Counted from the first letter of the stretch, positions 10,051 through 19,715 are shown. The stretch: 32,919 nt of DNA from Burkholderiales bacterium (GCA_025458245.1 JALOSW010000008.1:1-32919); one strand, 5' to 3'. The notes: a model not told the origin generated them from the letters alone. Numbers and translations: made by a program.

Positions 10051-10085
10051 TCTGTGGCCCGCCGTGCCCTGCGTGTCTCCGCGGT
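10051..10085 (-). repeat. Dispersed intergenic repeat, copy C (inverted relative to copy B)
   Basis: Reverse complement ACCGCGGAGACACGCAGGGCACGGCGGGCCACAGA; 29/35 to copy A. Confidence 0.7.
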
Positions 10086-10106
10086 GGATCAGTCGGTGCC
10101 GCGCGC

Positions 10107-10331
10107 TCAGTCCTCGTACTTGAACGAGAGCTGCACGCGCGTCCGGTAGGCGACCACCTTCCCGTTTTCGACCTTCATGTCCATCTTCGTCACCTCGGCG
10201 ATGCGCAGGTCGCGCAGGGACCGGGAGGCGGTCTCCACGGCATTGCGTGCGGCTTCTTCCCATGAGCTCTTGCTGGTGCCGATCGCATCGATGACACGGT
10301 AGACGCCCTCGCTCGCGCTCTTCTTGGCCAT
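10107..10331 (-). CDS. Dodecin family flavin-binding protein
   Basis: MAKKSASEGVYRVIDAIGTSKSSWEEAARNAVETASRSLRDLRIAEVTKMDMKVENGKVVAYRTRVQLSFKYED. Confidence 0.92.
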   Translation of the reverse strand: MAKKSASEGVYRVIDAIGTSKSSWEEAARNAVETASRSLRDLRIAEVTKMDMKVENGKVVAYRTRVQLSFKYED

Positions 10332-10356
10332 GCTTGCCTCCTTCGGAGTTCGGTTG

Positions 10357-10376
10357 CGCCGTGCCCGCGCACGGCG
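10357..10376. repeat. Perfect hairpin between trmL and dodecin
   Basis: CGCCGTGC-CCGC-GCACGGCG, no U-tract. Confidence 0.6.
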
Positions 10377-10384
10377 TGGCCATG

Positions 10385-10888
10385 TTACGCCCGCGGCGCG
10401 GCGTCGGCGGCCGGGCTGTCGCCTGCGCGGGCTCCGGCGAATCCGAGTTGCCGCCACGCTTCGTAGACCGCGATGGCGACCGCGTTCGAGAGGTTCAGGC
10501 TGCGGTTTCCCGCGCGCATCGGGATGCGGAGCCGGAGCGCGGTCGGAAACCCCGCGAGCACGGCGTCGGGCAAGCCCCGGGTTTCGGGCCCGAAGACCAG
10601 CACGTCGTCCGGGGCGAACGCCGCAGACGCATGGTCGACGGCGCCCCGCGTGGTGAATGCGTACATGCGGCGGCCAGCCAGCGCGTCGCGGCACCCGTCC
10701 CAGTGCGGATGCACGCGAACGTCGGCGATCGCAGCGTAGTCGAGCCCGGCGCGCTTCAGTGCGCGATCGGACAGCCGGAAGCCGAGCGGCCTGACGAGAT
10801 GCAGCCGCACGCCGGCGTTCGCGGCGAGCCGGATGACGTTCCCCGCGTTGGCCGGGATCTCCGGCTGGTACAGCACGACCTCAAGCAT
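10385..10888 (-). CDS. trmL: tRNA (cytidine(34)-2'-O)-methyltransferase
   Basis: [37 protein letters not shown]...[10 protein letters not shown]...[27 protein letters not shown] (SPOUT). Confidence 0.93.
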   Translation of the reverse strand: MLEVVLYQPEIPANAGNVIRLAANAGVRLHLVRPLGFRLSDRALKRAGLDYAAIADVRVHPHWDGCRDALAGRRMYAFTTRGAVDHASAAFAPDDVLVFGPETRGLPDAVLAGFPTALRLRIPMRAGNRSLNLSNAVAIAVYEAWRQLGFAGARAGDSPAADAAPRA

Positions 10889-11588
10889 CGGGTATGGTGC
10901 GCGCGACCACCCAGTTCTCGACCTGCGCCGCGCCTGCCCGCTTCAGCGTGCGCGCCAGCTCGTCGAGACTCGCGCCCGTGGTCATCACATCGTCGACGAC
11001 CGCGATCCGCCGTCCGGCGAGCGACGCCTCGCACACGAACGCGCCGCGCACGTTGCGCGCCCGCTCGTCGGGGGCGAGCCCCGTCTGATCGGCCGTCTCG
11101 CGCGTGCGGCGGACGAGCCGCGTGGCGATGGGGATCCGCATGAGCCGTGCGAGCCGCTTGGCGATCTCGTGGGCCTGGTTGAAGCCGCGCTCGGCGAGCC
11201 GCCCGCGCGCGAGGGGCATCGCCACGACGAGCTCGGCCGTCGGCAGCGCCTCGATGCGCCCCGTGAGCTCACGGGCGAAGTAGCTCGCGAGCGCGAGCCG
11301 GCCGCGATACTTGAACGCCTGCACGAGCCGGTCCGCGTTGGGCGCATAGCGCCACAGCGCGATCGTGCGATCGAACGCTGGGGCGTCGCGAAGGCACGCG
11401 CCACAGACCTGCCCGCCGGGGCTCGGCATCGCGCAGCGCGGGCAGCTCTCGCCGAGCCATGGGAGGTCGGCGCGGCAGCCCGGGCACAGCGGCTCCGCGC
11501 CGCTCGGCGCCGCGCAGAGCACGCAGTCCTGGGGAAACACGGCGCTGAGCAGGCGCCGGCCGACGCCGCTCGCACTCGGCAAGTGCAC
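10881..11588 (-). CDS. comF: ComF family phosphoribosyltransferase-like protein
   Basis: [20 protein letters not shown] zinc-finger, [41 protein letters not shown]. Confidence 0.9.
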   Translation of the reverse strand: MHLPSASGVGRRLLSAVFPQDCVLCAAPSGAEPLCPGCRADLPWLGESCPRCAMPSPGGQVCGACLRDAPAFDRTIALWRYAPNADRLVQAFKYRGRLALASYFARELTGRIEALPTAELVVAMPLARGRLAERGFNQAHEIAKRLARLMRIPIATRLVRRTRETADQTGLAPDERARNVRGAFVCEASLAGRRIAVVDDVMTTGASLDELARTLKRAGAAQVENWVVARTIPDA

Positions 11589-11661
11589 GACCTCCGTTTG
11601 ACAGGGCGAGGCGCGTCCAAGAAGATGGACCCGCGCCGCGGAGATTAGGAGGGTCGTGCAC
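11583..11661. repeat. Long inverted repeat spanning the comF start and SD, with nested inner hairpin
   Basis: GTGCACGACCTCC (11583-11595) and GGAGGGTCGTGCAC (11648-11661); inner GTCCA-AGAAGA-TGGAC. Confidence 0.65.
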
Positions 11662-11738
11662 CCGGGTCAACGACCCGACGCAGCGATCCGAAGCGCTTTC
11701 GCTCCGATCCGCACGCCTCGTTTCCCGCCGAACCGCGC

Positions 11739-12638
11739 TTGCCCCCGTCCCCTCCTTCTGCGCTCGATCGGACCGCCTCGCGGCGTGCGTTCGGCCGGGC
11801 GGCCGGCACCGTCGGACACGCCTCGTTCCTCGACCGCGAGATCGAGCGGCGCATGGCGGAGCGGCTCGAATACATCCGCCTCGATCCCATGCGTGTGCTC
11901 GATGCCGGCGCGGGCCGCGGCGCGAGTCTGCCGCTCTTGCGCGCGCGCTACCCGAAGGCGGAGATCGTCGCGGCCGACTTCGCCGAGGAGCTCGTGCGCG
12001 CCGGACGCGGCACGCCGACGCTGGCGGAGCGGGCGAAGCGGCTCCTCGGCGGAGCGCCCACCCGATTCGTGTGTGCCGACGTCGCCGCATTGCCGTTTCC
12101 GGCGGGCACCTTCGGGCTCGTCTGGTCGAACCTCGCGCTTTCGTTCGCGGCGGATCCTGGCACGACGCTCGCCGAGTGGCTGCGCGTGCTCGACGTCGGC
12201 GGGCTGACGATGTTCACCACCTACGGGCCCGACACGCTCAAGGAACTGCGCGCCGCGTTCGACGCGGCCGCACCGGGCGAGCGCGTGCAGACCTTCATGG
12301 ACATGCACGACATCGGCGACCTTCTCGTCGGCGCGGGATTCGCCGATCCGGTGATGGACATGGAGATGCTGACGCTCACGTACGACGACGTCGCGTCGGT
12401 GGTTCGCGACCTGCGGCAATCCGGTCAACAGAGCGCGCTCGCCGCGCGTCCGCGGGGCCTGACGACGCCGCGCATGTGGCGGCGTTTGGTGGACGCATAC
12501 GAGGCCGCGCGGGTGGACGGGCGCCTCCCGGTCACGATCGAAGTGGTGTACGGGCACGCGTGGAAGGCGGCGCCGCGAAACGTGGCGGACGGGCGCGCGA
12601 TCATCCGTTTTGATCGGGGCATCAGGCGCCGCGAATAG
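11739..12638 (+). CDS. bioC: Malonyl-ACP O-methyltransferase BioC
   Basis: SAM methyltransferase VLDAGAGRGASLPLLRARYPKAEIVAADF...WSNLALSFAADP...MFTTYGPDTLKELRAAF...FMDMHDIGDLLVGAGFADPVMDMEMLTLTY; TTG start. Confidence 0.88.
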   Translation: MPPSPPSALDRTASRRAFGRAAGTVGHASFLDREIERRMAERLEYIRLDPMRVLDAGAGRGASLPLLRARYPKAEIVAADFAEELVRAGRGTPTLAERAKRLLGGAPTRFVCADVAALPFPAGTFGLVWSNLALSFAADPGTTLAEWLRVLDVGGLTMFTTYGPDTLKELRAAFDAAAPGERVQTFMDMHDIGDLLVGAGFADPVMDMEMLTLTYDDVASVVRDLRQSGQQSALAARPRGLTTPRMWRRLVDAYEAARVDGRLPVTIEVVYGHAWKAAPRNVADGRAIIRFDRGIRRRE

Positions 12639-12828
12639 CGCTCGCGTGCGACCACACCGGGAGCCTCGCGCATGAACCGCCGGCTGGCGCGCTCGAAGAG
12701 TCGCCCGCTGTGACTGTCAAGAGCCCCGGTCAAAAAACCCCGAACTCCTTGCTCGCCAGAGCGGCGCTGTGCTACTTTACCGCGCTCTCTGGGCGGCCCC
12801 CGCCGGGCAACAGACAGCGGTCCCTCCG

Positions 12829-13335
12829 ATGCACGAAGAAGCGCCTCACGTCCTTCCGCGGATCGCGGCCGACGGCCACGGGTTCAGCGTGACGGTGAAG
12901 AGGAACTGCTCGATCTCGCCGCGCGCCGCGCTGGTCGCGTTCGCGGCGTGCGCGGCGGTGTGCTTCGCGATCGGAGCCGGATTCGCCGTCGCGGGCGCGT
13001 GGCTGATCCTGCCGTTCGCGGGCATCGAGATCGCCGCGCTTGCCGCGGCGATCGTCGTTTATGCCCGCCGCGCGGGCGACTACGAGCGCATTTCGATGCG
13101 CGACGGCCGCCTCAGAGTGGAGGTTTGCGACGCGGGCGGATCCGCGGTGCACGAGTTTCACCCCGCGTGGGCACGCGTGGCGATGCGGCGTGCGGCGAAC
13201 GAGCCCCGGCTCTTCGTGTGCTCGCACGGCCACGAGGTCGAGATCGGACGGCATCTCACGGTGCCGGCGCGCGGCGCGCTCGCGCGCGAGCTGCGGGCGC
13301 GCTTGCAGGGCGGGCGGAACGAATTTGGAATCTAG
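12829..13335 (+). CDS. DUF2244 membrane protein
   Basis: Two TM segments (LVAFAACAAVCFAIGAGFAVAGAWLILPFAGIEIAALAAAIVVYARR) followed by YERISMRDGRLRVE; positioned upstream of coxB. Confidence 0.78.
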   Translation: MHEEAPHVLPRIAADGHGFSVTVKRNCSISPRAALVAFAACAAVCFAIGAGFAVAGAWLILPFAGIEIAALAAAIVVYARRAGDYERISMRDGRLRVEVCDAGGSAVHEFHPAWARVAMRRAANEPRLFVCSHGHEVEIGRHLTVPARGALARELRARLQGGRNEFGI

Positions 13336-13353
13336 AGAGAAGACGGGGAGCGA

Positions 13354-14472
13354 ATGAAAAGAGTCTCCATCCTGAGCGGCGCGGGTTTCGCGGCGCTGTA
13401 CGCCGGCGCGGTTTCCGCGGCGCTGGAGTGGAACTTCCAGCCGCCGGCCACGCGCGTCGCGTCGGAGGTGAACGACCTGCACCTGCTGATGATGGCGATC
13501 ATCCTCGTCATCTTCGTGGGCGTGTTCGGCGTGATGTTCTACTCGATCTACGCGCACCGGAAATCGGTCGGCCACAAGGCCGACCAGTTCCACGAGAACA
13601 CCACGGTCGAGGTGATCTGGACGGTCGTGCCGTTCCTGATCCTGATCGCGATGGCCTGGCCGGCGACCCGCGCGCTGCTCAATATCCGCGACACCTCCGC
13701 GGCCGACATCACGGTCAAGGCGACCGGCTACCAATGGAAGTGGGGCTACGACTACCTGCAGGGCGATGGCACCGGCATCAGTTTCTACTCGTCGCTCTCC
13801 ACCCCGCGCGCGCAGATCGAAGGCACCGAGCCCAAAGGGCCGAACTACCTGCTCGAAGTCGACAACCCGCTGGTGGTGCCGGTCGGCAAGAAAGTGCGCG
13901 TCCTCACCACTGCGAACGACGTGATCCATGCGTGGTACGTGCCCGCCCTCGCCGTGAAGCAGGATGCGATTCCCGGGTTCGTGCGCGAGACCGCGTTCCG
14001 CGCCGAGAAGGAAGGCACGTTCCGCGGCCAGTGCGCGGAGCTGTGCGGCAAGGACCACGGCTTCATGCCGATCGTGGTCGAGGTGGTCTCGCAGGAAAAG
14101 TACGCGGCATGGGTCGCGGATCAGAAGAAGAAGATGGCCGCAGCGGCCGACGACCCCAACAAGCAGTGGACGCTTCCGGAACTGGTCGCCCGCGGCGACA
14201 AGGTGTACGCGGCGAACTGCGTCGCTTGCCACCAGGCGAACGGCAAGGGCGTCCCGGGTGCGTTCCCGGCGCTCGCCGGCTCGGCGTTCGTCGGCGGCCC
14301 CGCTGATGCAGTCGTGAAGACGCTGCTCGAGGGCCGCAAGGGCACCGCGATGGCCTCCTTCAAGCAGCTCTCCGACACGGAGATCGCGGCGGTCGTCGAC
14401 TACATCCGCAACAGCTGGGGCAACTCGCACGCCGAGGCCGTCCTCCCCGCGCAGGTCAAGGCCGCGCGCTAG
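13354..14472 (+). CDS. coxB: Cytochrome c oxidase subunit II with C-terminal fused cytochrome c
   Basis: TM hairpin, CuA region ([45 protein letters not shown]) then [22 protein letters not shown] heme-c motif. Confidence 0.95.
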   Translation: MKRVSILSGAGFAALYAGAVSAALEWNFQPPATRVASEVNDLHLLMMAIILVIFVGVFGVMFYSIYAHRKSVGHKADQFHENTTVEVIWTVVPFLILIAMAWPATRALLNIRDTSAADITVKATGYQWKWGYDYLQGDGTGISFYSSLSTPRAQIEGTEPKGPNYLLEVDNPLVVPVGKKVRVLTTANDVIHAWYVPALAVKQDAIPGFVRETAFRAEKEGTFRGQCAELCGKDHGFMPIVVEVVSQEKYAAWVADQKKKMAAAADDPNKQWTLPELVARGDKVYAANCVACHQANGKGVPGAFPALAGSAFVGGPADAVVKTLLEGRKGTAMASFKQLSDTEIAAVVDYIRNSWGNSHAEAVLPAQVKAAR

Positions 14473-14501
14473 CCACCCAACACGCATCGCAGGAGAGACT
14501 C

Positions 14502-16082
14502 ATGAGCGCAGTCCTCGACCAGCACGGCCACGGCCACGATCATCACCCCACCGGGCTGATGCGGTGGGTGACGACGACCAACCACAAGGACATCGGCTCG
14601 ATGTACCTGTGGTTCAGCTTCATCATGTTCCTGGTCGGCGGGGTGATGGCGCTCACCATCCGCGCCGAGCTGTTCCAGCCCGGCCTGCAGGTGGTGAATC
14701 CCGAGTTCTTCAACGCCATGACGACCTACCACGGTCTCATCATGGTGTTCGGGGCGATCATGCCGGCCTTCGTCGGCTTCGCGAACTGGCAGCTCCCGAT
14801 GATGATCGGCGCGCCGGACATGGCGTTTCCGCGCATGAACAACTGGAGCTTCTGGCTCCTGCCCCCGGCGGCCACGCTGCTGATCCTGTCGTTCTTCATG
14901 CCCGGCGGCCCCGCCGGCGTGGGCTGGACCATGTACGCGCCGCTCACGGTGCAGCAAGGCCCGGGGATGGACCTCACGATCTTCGCGGTGCACATTCTGG
15001 GCATGAGCTCGATCATGGGCTCGATCAACATCATCACCACCATCCTCAACATGCGCGCGCCGGGGATGACGCTGATGAAGATGCCGCTCTTTTGCTGGAC
15101 GTGGCTCATCACCGCGTACCTGCTGATCGCGGTCATGCCCGTGCTCGCGGGCGCGGTCACGATGACGCTGACCGACCGCCACTTCGGCACGACATTCTTC
15201 AGCGCGGCGGGCGGCGGCGACCCGGTGCTGTATCAGCACATCTTCTGGTTCTTCGGCCACCCCGAGGTGTACATCATCGCGATCCCCGCGTTCGGCGTGA
15301 TCTCGCAGGTGATCCCCGCGTTCTCGCGCAAGCCGCTGTTCGGCTACACCTCGATGGTGTACGCAACCGCCTCGATCGCGATCCTGTCGTTCATCGTGTG
15401 GGCGCACCACATGTACACGGTCGGCATGCCCACCGTCGGCCAGCTCTACTTCATGTACGCCACCATGCTGATCGCGGTGCCGACGGGCGTGAAGGTGTTC
15501 AACTGGCTCGCGACCATGTGGAAGGGCTCGCTCAGCTTCGAGACGCCGATGCTGTTCGCGCTCGGGTTCCTGTTCCTGTTCACGATGGGCGGTTTCTCCG
15601 GCCTCGTGCTCTCGCTCACCGCGGTGGACGTGCAGCTTCACGACACCTATTACGTGGTCGCGCATTTCCACTACGTGATGGTCGCCGGCGCGCTGTTCGC
15701 GGCCTTCGCGGGCGTGTACTTCTGGTTCCCGAAGTGGACCGGCCGGATGTACGACGAGAAGCTGGGCAAGCTGCACTTCTGGCTCTCGCTCATCTTTTTC
15801 AACGTCACCTTCTTCGTGCAGCACTTCCTCGGCCTCGCCGGGATGCCGCGCCGGATCCCCGACTACGCGCTGCAATTCACCGAATTCAACATGCTCTCGT
15901 CGATCGGTGCATTCGGCTTCGGGTTATCGCAGCTCCTGTTCCTGTACGTGATGATCAAGGGGATTCGCAGCGGCGAGAAGGCTCCGCAGCACCCGTGGGA
16001 AGGCGCCGACACGCTCGAGTGGACGCACCTGCCGACCCCGGCGCCCTACCACAGCTTCGAGACGCCCCCGGTGGTGAAGTGA
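14502..16082 (+). CDS. coxA: Cytochrome c oxidase subunit I
   Basis: [21 protein letters not shown]..., [49 protein letters not shown]. Confidence 0.97.
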   Translation: MSAVLDQHGHGHDHHPTGLMRWVTTTNHKDIGSMYLWFSFIMFLVGGVMALTIRAELFQPGLQVVNPEFFNAMTTYHGLIMVFGAIMPAFVGFANWQLPMMIGAPDMAFPRMNNWSFWLLPPAATLLILSFFMPGGPAGVGWTMYAPLTVQQGPGMDLTIFAVHILGMSSIMGSINIITTILNMRAPGMTLMKMPLFCWTWLITAYLLIAVMPVLAGAVTMTLTDRHFGTTFFSAAGGGDPVLYQHIFWFFGHPEVYIIAIPAFGVISQVIPAFSRKPLFGYTSMVYATASIAILSFIVWAHHMYTVGMPTVGQLYFMYATMLIAVPTGVKVFNWLATMWKGSLSFETPMLFALGFLFLFTMGGFSGLVLSLTAVDVQLHDTYYVVAHFHYVMVAGALFAAFAGVYFWFPKWTGRMYDEKLGKLHFWLSLIFFNVTFFVQHFLGLAGMPRRIPDYALQFTEFNMLSSIGAFGFGLSQLLFLYVMIKGIRSGEKAPQHPWEGADTLEWTHLPTPAPYHSFETPPVVK

Positions 16083-16210
16083 GCGCGGCGCGGCCCGGCG
16101 TCACCGAAGAGCAGCGCAGGCGGAATCTCCGCACGGCGATCGTGCTCGCGTCGATCGTGGCCGCGTTCTTCTTCGGAATCATGCTCAAGTACTGGGCGCT
16201 GAACCAGTGA
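16079..16210 (+). CDS. Cytochrome oxidase small assembly protein (43 aa, one TM)
   Basis: GTG start overlapping coxA stop; [43 protein letters not shown]; overlaps ctaG start. Confidence 0.75.
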   Translation: MSAARPGVTEEQRRRNLRTAIVLASIVAAFFFGIMLKYWALNQ

Positions 16211-16761
16211 CCGCCGCCACCGCCCGCGACGTCTCGGCCGCGAACCGCCAGATGCTGAAGAAGCTCCTGGTCGTGACGGCCGTCATGTTCGGCTTCGGCT
16301 ACGCGCTCGTGCCGATGTACGAGAAGATCTGCGAGGTCACCGGCATCCGCAACCTGCTCAAGGCGGACGCCCTGCCCGCGAACACCCAGGTCGACGCGAG
16401 CCGGCTCGTCACCGTCGAACTCGACTCGAACACCCGCGGCCTGCCGTGGACCTTCAAGCCGGTCGCCGGGAGCCTGCGCGTGCACCCGGGCGAGCTCGCC
16501 ACGGTCGAGTACGAGGTGCGCAACAACCTCGACCGGCCCGTCACCGGGCAGGCCATTCCGAGCTATGCGCCGGACGAGGCGGGCCGGTACTTCCTCAAGA
16601 TGGAGTGCTTCTGCTTCCAGCAGCAGACGCTCGCACCGGGCGAAGTGCGCCGCATGCCGGTGGTGTTCCTCATCGATCCGGCGCTGCCGGCGAGCGTCGG
16701 CACGATCTCGCTCTCGTACACGTTCTTCGAGGTGGCGGGGCGGCAGGGCAAACCCGGCTGA
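16207..16761 (+). CDS. ctaG: Cytochrome c oxidase assembly protein Cox11/CtaG
   Basis: FGYALVPMYEKICEVTGI..., KMECFCFQQQTLAPGEVRRMPVVFLIDPALP (CFCF copper motif). Confidence 0.94.
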   Translation: MTAATARDVSAANRQMLKKLLVVTAVMFGFGYALVPMYEKICEVTGIRNLLKADALPANTQVDASRLVTVELDSNTRGLPWTFKPVAGSLRVHPGELATVEYEVRNNLDRPVTGQAIPSYAPDEAGRYFLKMECFCFQQQTLAPGEVRRMPVVFLIDPALPASVGTISLSYTFFEVAGRQGKPG

Positions 16762-16979
16762 TGTCCGGAGGCGAAAGCAAGGAGAGCGCGTCGATCGGTG
16801 CGGTCGCGCGCACGGTGTTCTGGTCGTTCTTCGGGGTGCGGCGGCGTGCCCACCACGAGGGAGAGACGGTCCGCGTCAAGCCCGTGCACGTGATCGTCGC
16901 GGGGGTGATCGGCGCAGCGGTGTTCGTGACGGTTCTGGTCGTGCTGGCGAGGCTGATCGTCGGCTCGGCCGCAGGTTGA
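16761..16979 (+). CDS. DUF2970 small membrane protein
   Basis: SIGAVARTVFWSFFGVRRRAHHEGETVRVKPVHVIVAGVIGAAVFVTVLVVLARLIVG; TGATG overlap with ctaG. Confidence 0.82.
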   Translation: MSGGESKESASIGAVARTVFWSFFGVRRRAHHEGETVRVKPVHVIVAGVIGAAVFVTVLVVLARLIVGSAAG

Positions 16980-16998
16980 GTAAAGGGAGAAAAGCAGA

Positions 16999-17862
16999 AT
17001 GGCGCACGCACTGAAAGCAGGGGAGCAGCCCTGGTACTACCTCCCGGAGCCCACGCGGTGGCCGATCTTCGGGTCGCTCGCGCTGTTCCTGCTCGGGTTC
17101 GGCGCCGGTTTGTGGTTCAACGATTTCGCGGCCGGGCCGTGGATCGTGCTCGCCGGCTTGGGCGTGCTGCTCTACATGCTCTTCGGCTGGTTCGGCCAGG
17201 TCATCGGCGAGTCCGAGAGCGGGCTCTATTCGAAGCGGGTCGACCTCTCGTTCCGCTGGGCGATGGGGTGGTTCATCTTCTCCGAGGTGATGTTCTTCGC
17301 CGCCTTCTTCGGCGCGCTCTTCTACGCCCGAGTGATCTCGGTGCCGGACCTCGGCGGCATCGATAACCGCCTGCTCTGGCCGGATTTCAAGGCGGCGTGG
17401 CCGACCGCCGGCCCCGACTTCAAGGGGACATTCGAGACCATTCCCGCCTGGGGCATTCCGGCGTTCAACACGCTGCTGCTGCTCACCTCGGGCGCGACGG
17501 TCACGTGGGCGCACTGGGGCCTCAAAGAGAACAAGCGCGGCCAGTTGATCATCGGGCTCGCGCTCACCGTGCTGCTCGGCGCGATCTTCCTTTACTTCCA
17601 GGCATACGAGTACGGGCACGCCTATTCCGACCTCAACCTGAAGCTCTCGACCGGCATCTACGGCTCGACGTTCTTCATGCTCACGGGCTTCCACGGTCTG
17701 CACGTCACGCTCGGGGCGATCATGCTGACCGTGATCCTGATCCGCTCGATCAAGGGCCATTTCACGCCGGACCACCACTTCGCGTTCGAGGCGGTGTCCT
17801 GGTACTGGCACTTCGTCGACGTGGTCTGGCTGCTGCTGTTCGTGCTGGTGTACTGGCTGTAG
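16999..17862 (+). CDS. coxC: Cytochrome c oxidase subunit III
   Basis: WYYLPEPTRWPIFGS..., FRWAMGWFIFSEVMFFAAFFGALFYAR..., LTGFHGLHVTLGAIMLTVIL...FEAVSWYWHFVDVVWLLLFVLVYWL. Confidence 0.96.
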   Translation: MAHALKAGEQPWYYLPEPTRWPIFGSLALFLLGFGAGLWFNDFAAGPWIVLAGLGVLLYMLFGWFGQVIGESESGLYSKRVDLSFRWAMGWFIFSEVMFFAAFFGALFYARVISVPDLGGIDNRLLWPDFKAAWPTAGPDFKGTFETIPAWGIPAFNTLLLLTSGATVTWAHWGLKENKRGQLIIGLALTVLLGAIFLYFQAYEYGHAYSDLNLKLSTGIYGSTFFMLTGFHGLHVTLGAIMLTVILIRSIKGHFTPDHHFAFEAVSWYWHFVDVVWLLLFVLVYWL

Positions 17863-17955
17863 GCAGAACGGCGGGCGGGCCCGAGGCGCGCGAGAAGCCG
17901 CTCGGGTCCGCAGGAACAACGAGGAGGAGGGGCCCCGCAAGGGGTATTCAAGGGA

Positions 17956-17984
17956 GCGCCGCACGACCTGCGGCGCTTTTTTTT
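17956..17984 (+). terminator. Rho-independent terminator downstream of coxC
   Basis: GCGCCGCA-CGACC-TGCGGCGC followed by eight T. Confidence 0.93.
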
Positions 17985-18046
17985 CCGCGGCGGGCCCGTC
18001 GCGGATCGCGCAGGATCCCGGGATAGCGCGTGCCGCGAGAGCTGCG

Positions 18047-18241
18047 CTACTGCCGGACCTGAAGGAACCCGAAGTAGTAGCCGGCCATCAGAAACAGGAA
18101 CAGTGCGATCGAGAGGCCGACGCGTATCGTCAGCGCTTTCACCGCGCGGTTCGATCCGCCCTTGTCGCGGATGAGGTATACGAGCGCGGACCCGAGCGAC
18201 AGCAGGATCAACGCGACGAAGACGACGATGACGATCCGCAT
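18047..18241 (-). CDS. Twin-transmembrane small protein (DUF2909-like)
   Basis: MRIVIVVFVALILLSLGSALVYLIRDKGGSNRAVKALTIRVGLSIALFLFLMAGYYFGFLQVRQ; two TM helices. Confidence 0.82.
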   Translation of the reverse strand: MRIVIVVFVALILLSLGSALVYLIRDKGGSNRAVKALTIRVGLSIALFLFLMAGYYFGFLQVRQ

Positions 18242-18301
18242 GGAGGGCGTAGGGGGCAATCCCGTGGACGGGGCGTCGAGTGTATCGGAACGCTTCGGGC
18301 G

Positions 18302-19042
18302 GTGCCAACGCGGAGCGCCGGCGGAGTGAGGATCGGGCCGTACCGTTTCGCTCCCGGCGCGTTGACGACGGTCGCGGCCGCGGCGTTCGTCGCGCTCACG
18401 GTGTCGCTCGGAAACTGGCAGACCGGGCGTGCGGCGCACAAGCAGGCCCTGCAGGACGCTTGGGATCGCGGCAGAGCAGCCGCCCCCGTCGATCTTGGCC
18501 GCGATGCCGGGCGCACGGTCGACGAACTCGCGCTGCAGCGTGTGACGGCGCGGGGCGAGTGGGATACGGCGCGCACCGTGTTGATCGACAACCGCGTGCA
18601 CGGCGGACGGCCCGGCTATCACGTCGTGACGCCGCTGCGGATCGAGGGAACGACTCGCTGGGTGCTCGTGAATCGGGGCTGGGCGCCGGCGGGCGCGACG
18701 CGCGCAACGCTGCCGGGCGTGCCGACGCCCACGGGCGCCTTGGTCGTGGAGGGCGTGGCGGTGGTGCCGCCCGAGAAAGTGTTCGAGCTCGGCGAGGTCC
18801 CGCCGGGGGAGAAGGTCTGGCCGAATCTGAACGTCGCCCGCTACGCGCGGTGGTCTGGGCTGGACCTCCTGCCCGCAGTGGTGCAGCAGACGAACGATGC
18901 GGGCGACGGGCTCGTGCGCGACTGGCCGCGCCCCGACTTCGGCATCGAGAAGCACAAGGCCTATGCATTGCAGTGGTACGCCCTCGCGGCGGTGACGGTG
19001 ATCCTCTATGTCGTCCTCAACCTCAAACGCGATCGATCGTGA
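18302..19042 (+). CDS. SURF1 family cytochrome oxidase assembly protein (start at 18302 or 18326)
   Basis: VSLGNWQTGRAAHKQALQ..., VLIDNRVHGGRPGYHVVTPLRIEGTTRWVLVNRGW, C-terminal TM. Confidence 0.92.
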   Translation: MPTRSAGGVRIGPYRFAPGALTTVAAAAFVALTVSLGNWQTGRAAHKQALQDAWDRGRAAAPVDLGRDAGRTVDELALQRVTARGEWDTARTVLIDNRVHGGRPGYHVVTPLRIEGTTRWVLVNRGWAPAGATRATLPGVPTPTGALVVEGVAVVPPEKVFELGEVPPGEKVWPNLNVARYARWSGLDLLPAVVQQTNDAGDGLVRDWPRPDFGIEKHKAYALQWYALAAVTVILYVVLNLKRDRS

Positions 19043-19607
19043 GCAGCAGCGGCGCGGCCGCCTGAAGGCACTCGGCATCTTCCTCGTGTGCCTGGCGCCC
19101 TTCGTCGCGGCGTACGTCACGTACTATCTGTGGGTGCCCGACAGCCGGATGAACTACGGCGAGGTGCTGCCGCTTCGCGCGCTGCCCGGCACGCTCGGCA
19201 CCCGCCCGGACGGCACGGCGCTGCAGGCGGCGGACCTCCGCGGCAAGTGGGTGCTCGTGCAGGCCGACGCCGGAGCGTGCGCCGAGCCGTGCCTGAAAAA
19301 ACTCTACGCGATGCGCCAGGTGCGGCTCGCGCAGGGCAAGAACTTCGAGCGCGTCGAGCGGGTCTGGCTCGTTCTCGACAATGCGCCCGTTTCGGTGCCG
19401 GAACCGCGCCTCCTCGAGGGCGTGCTCCCGGTGCGCACCGAAGGCCGGGCCGCTGCCGCCGCGTTCCCCGCGGAGGGCGACGTGCGCGACCACGTGTACC
19501 TCGTCGACCCGATGGGGAACGTCATGCTGCGCTTTCCGAAGGACGCGGATCCGAAGCGGATGCTCAAGGACCTGCAGCGGCTCCTCAAGGTCTCGCAGGT
19601 CGGGTGA
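19008..19607 (+). CDS. Membrane-anchored SCO/thioredoxin-like protein of the cox cluster
   Basis: One N-terminal TM (ALGIFLVCLAPFVAAYVTYYLW), then ADLRGKWVLVQADAGACAEPCLKKLYAMRQVR with CxxxC, and DHVYLVDPMGNVMLRFP. Confidence 0.75.
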   Translation: MSSSTSNAIDREQQRRGRLKALGIFLVCLAPFVAAYVTYYLWVPDSRMNYGEVLPLRALPGTLGTRPDGTALQAADLRGKWVLVQADAGACAEPCLKKLYAMRQVRLAQGKNFERVERVWLVLDNAPVSVPEPRLLEGVLPVRTEGRAAAAAFPAEGDVRDHVYLVDPMGNVMLRFPKDADPKRMLKDLQRLLKVSQVG

Positions 19608-19715
19608 GCATGTTCGTTCGGCTCGCCGGCTCCGCCCCACCGATGATGGCCCGCGGGTCGCGGCCGGCCCTCTCTGGCGTGATAAAATTCGCGCCCCGAT
19701 CCACGGGCTAGCGAC

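Noticed and set aside
12772-14487. 571-aa and 468-aa His/Arg-rich minus ORFs across coxB/coxA
   Set aside because: Antisense to well-supported cox genes; composition is an artefact of codon bias.
14564-16210. 548-aa plus ORF overlapping coxA
   Set aside because: Out-of-frame shadow of coxA; only its final 43 codons (16079-16210) correspond to the small assembly protein.
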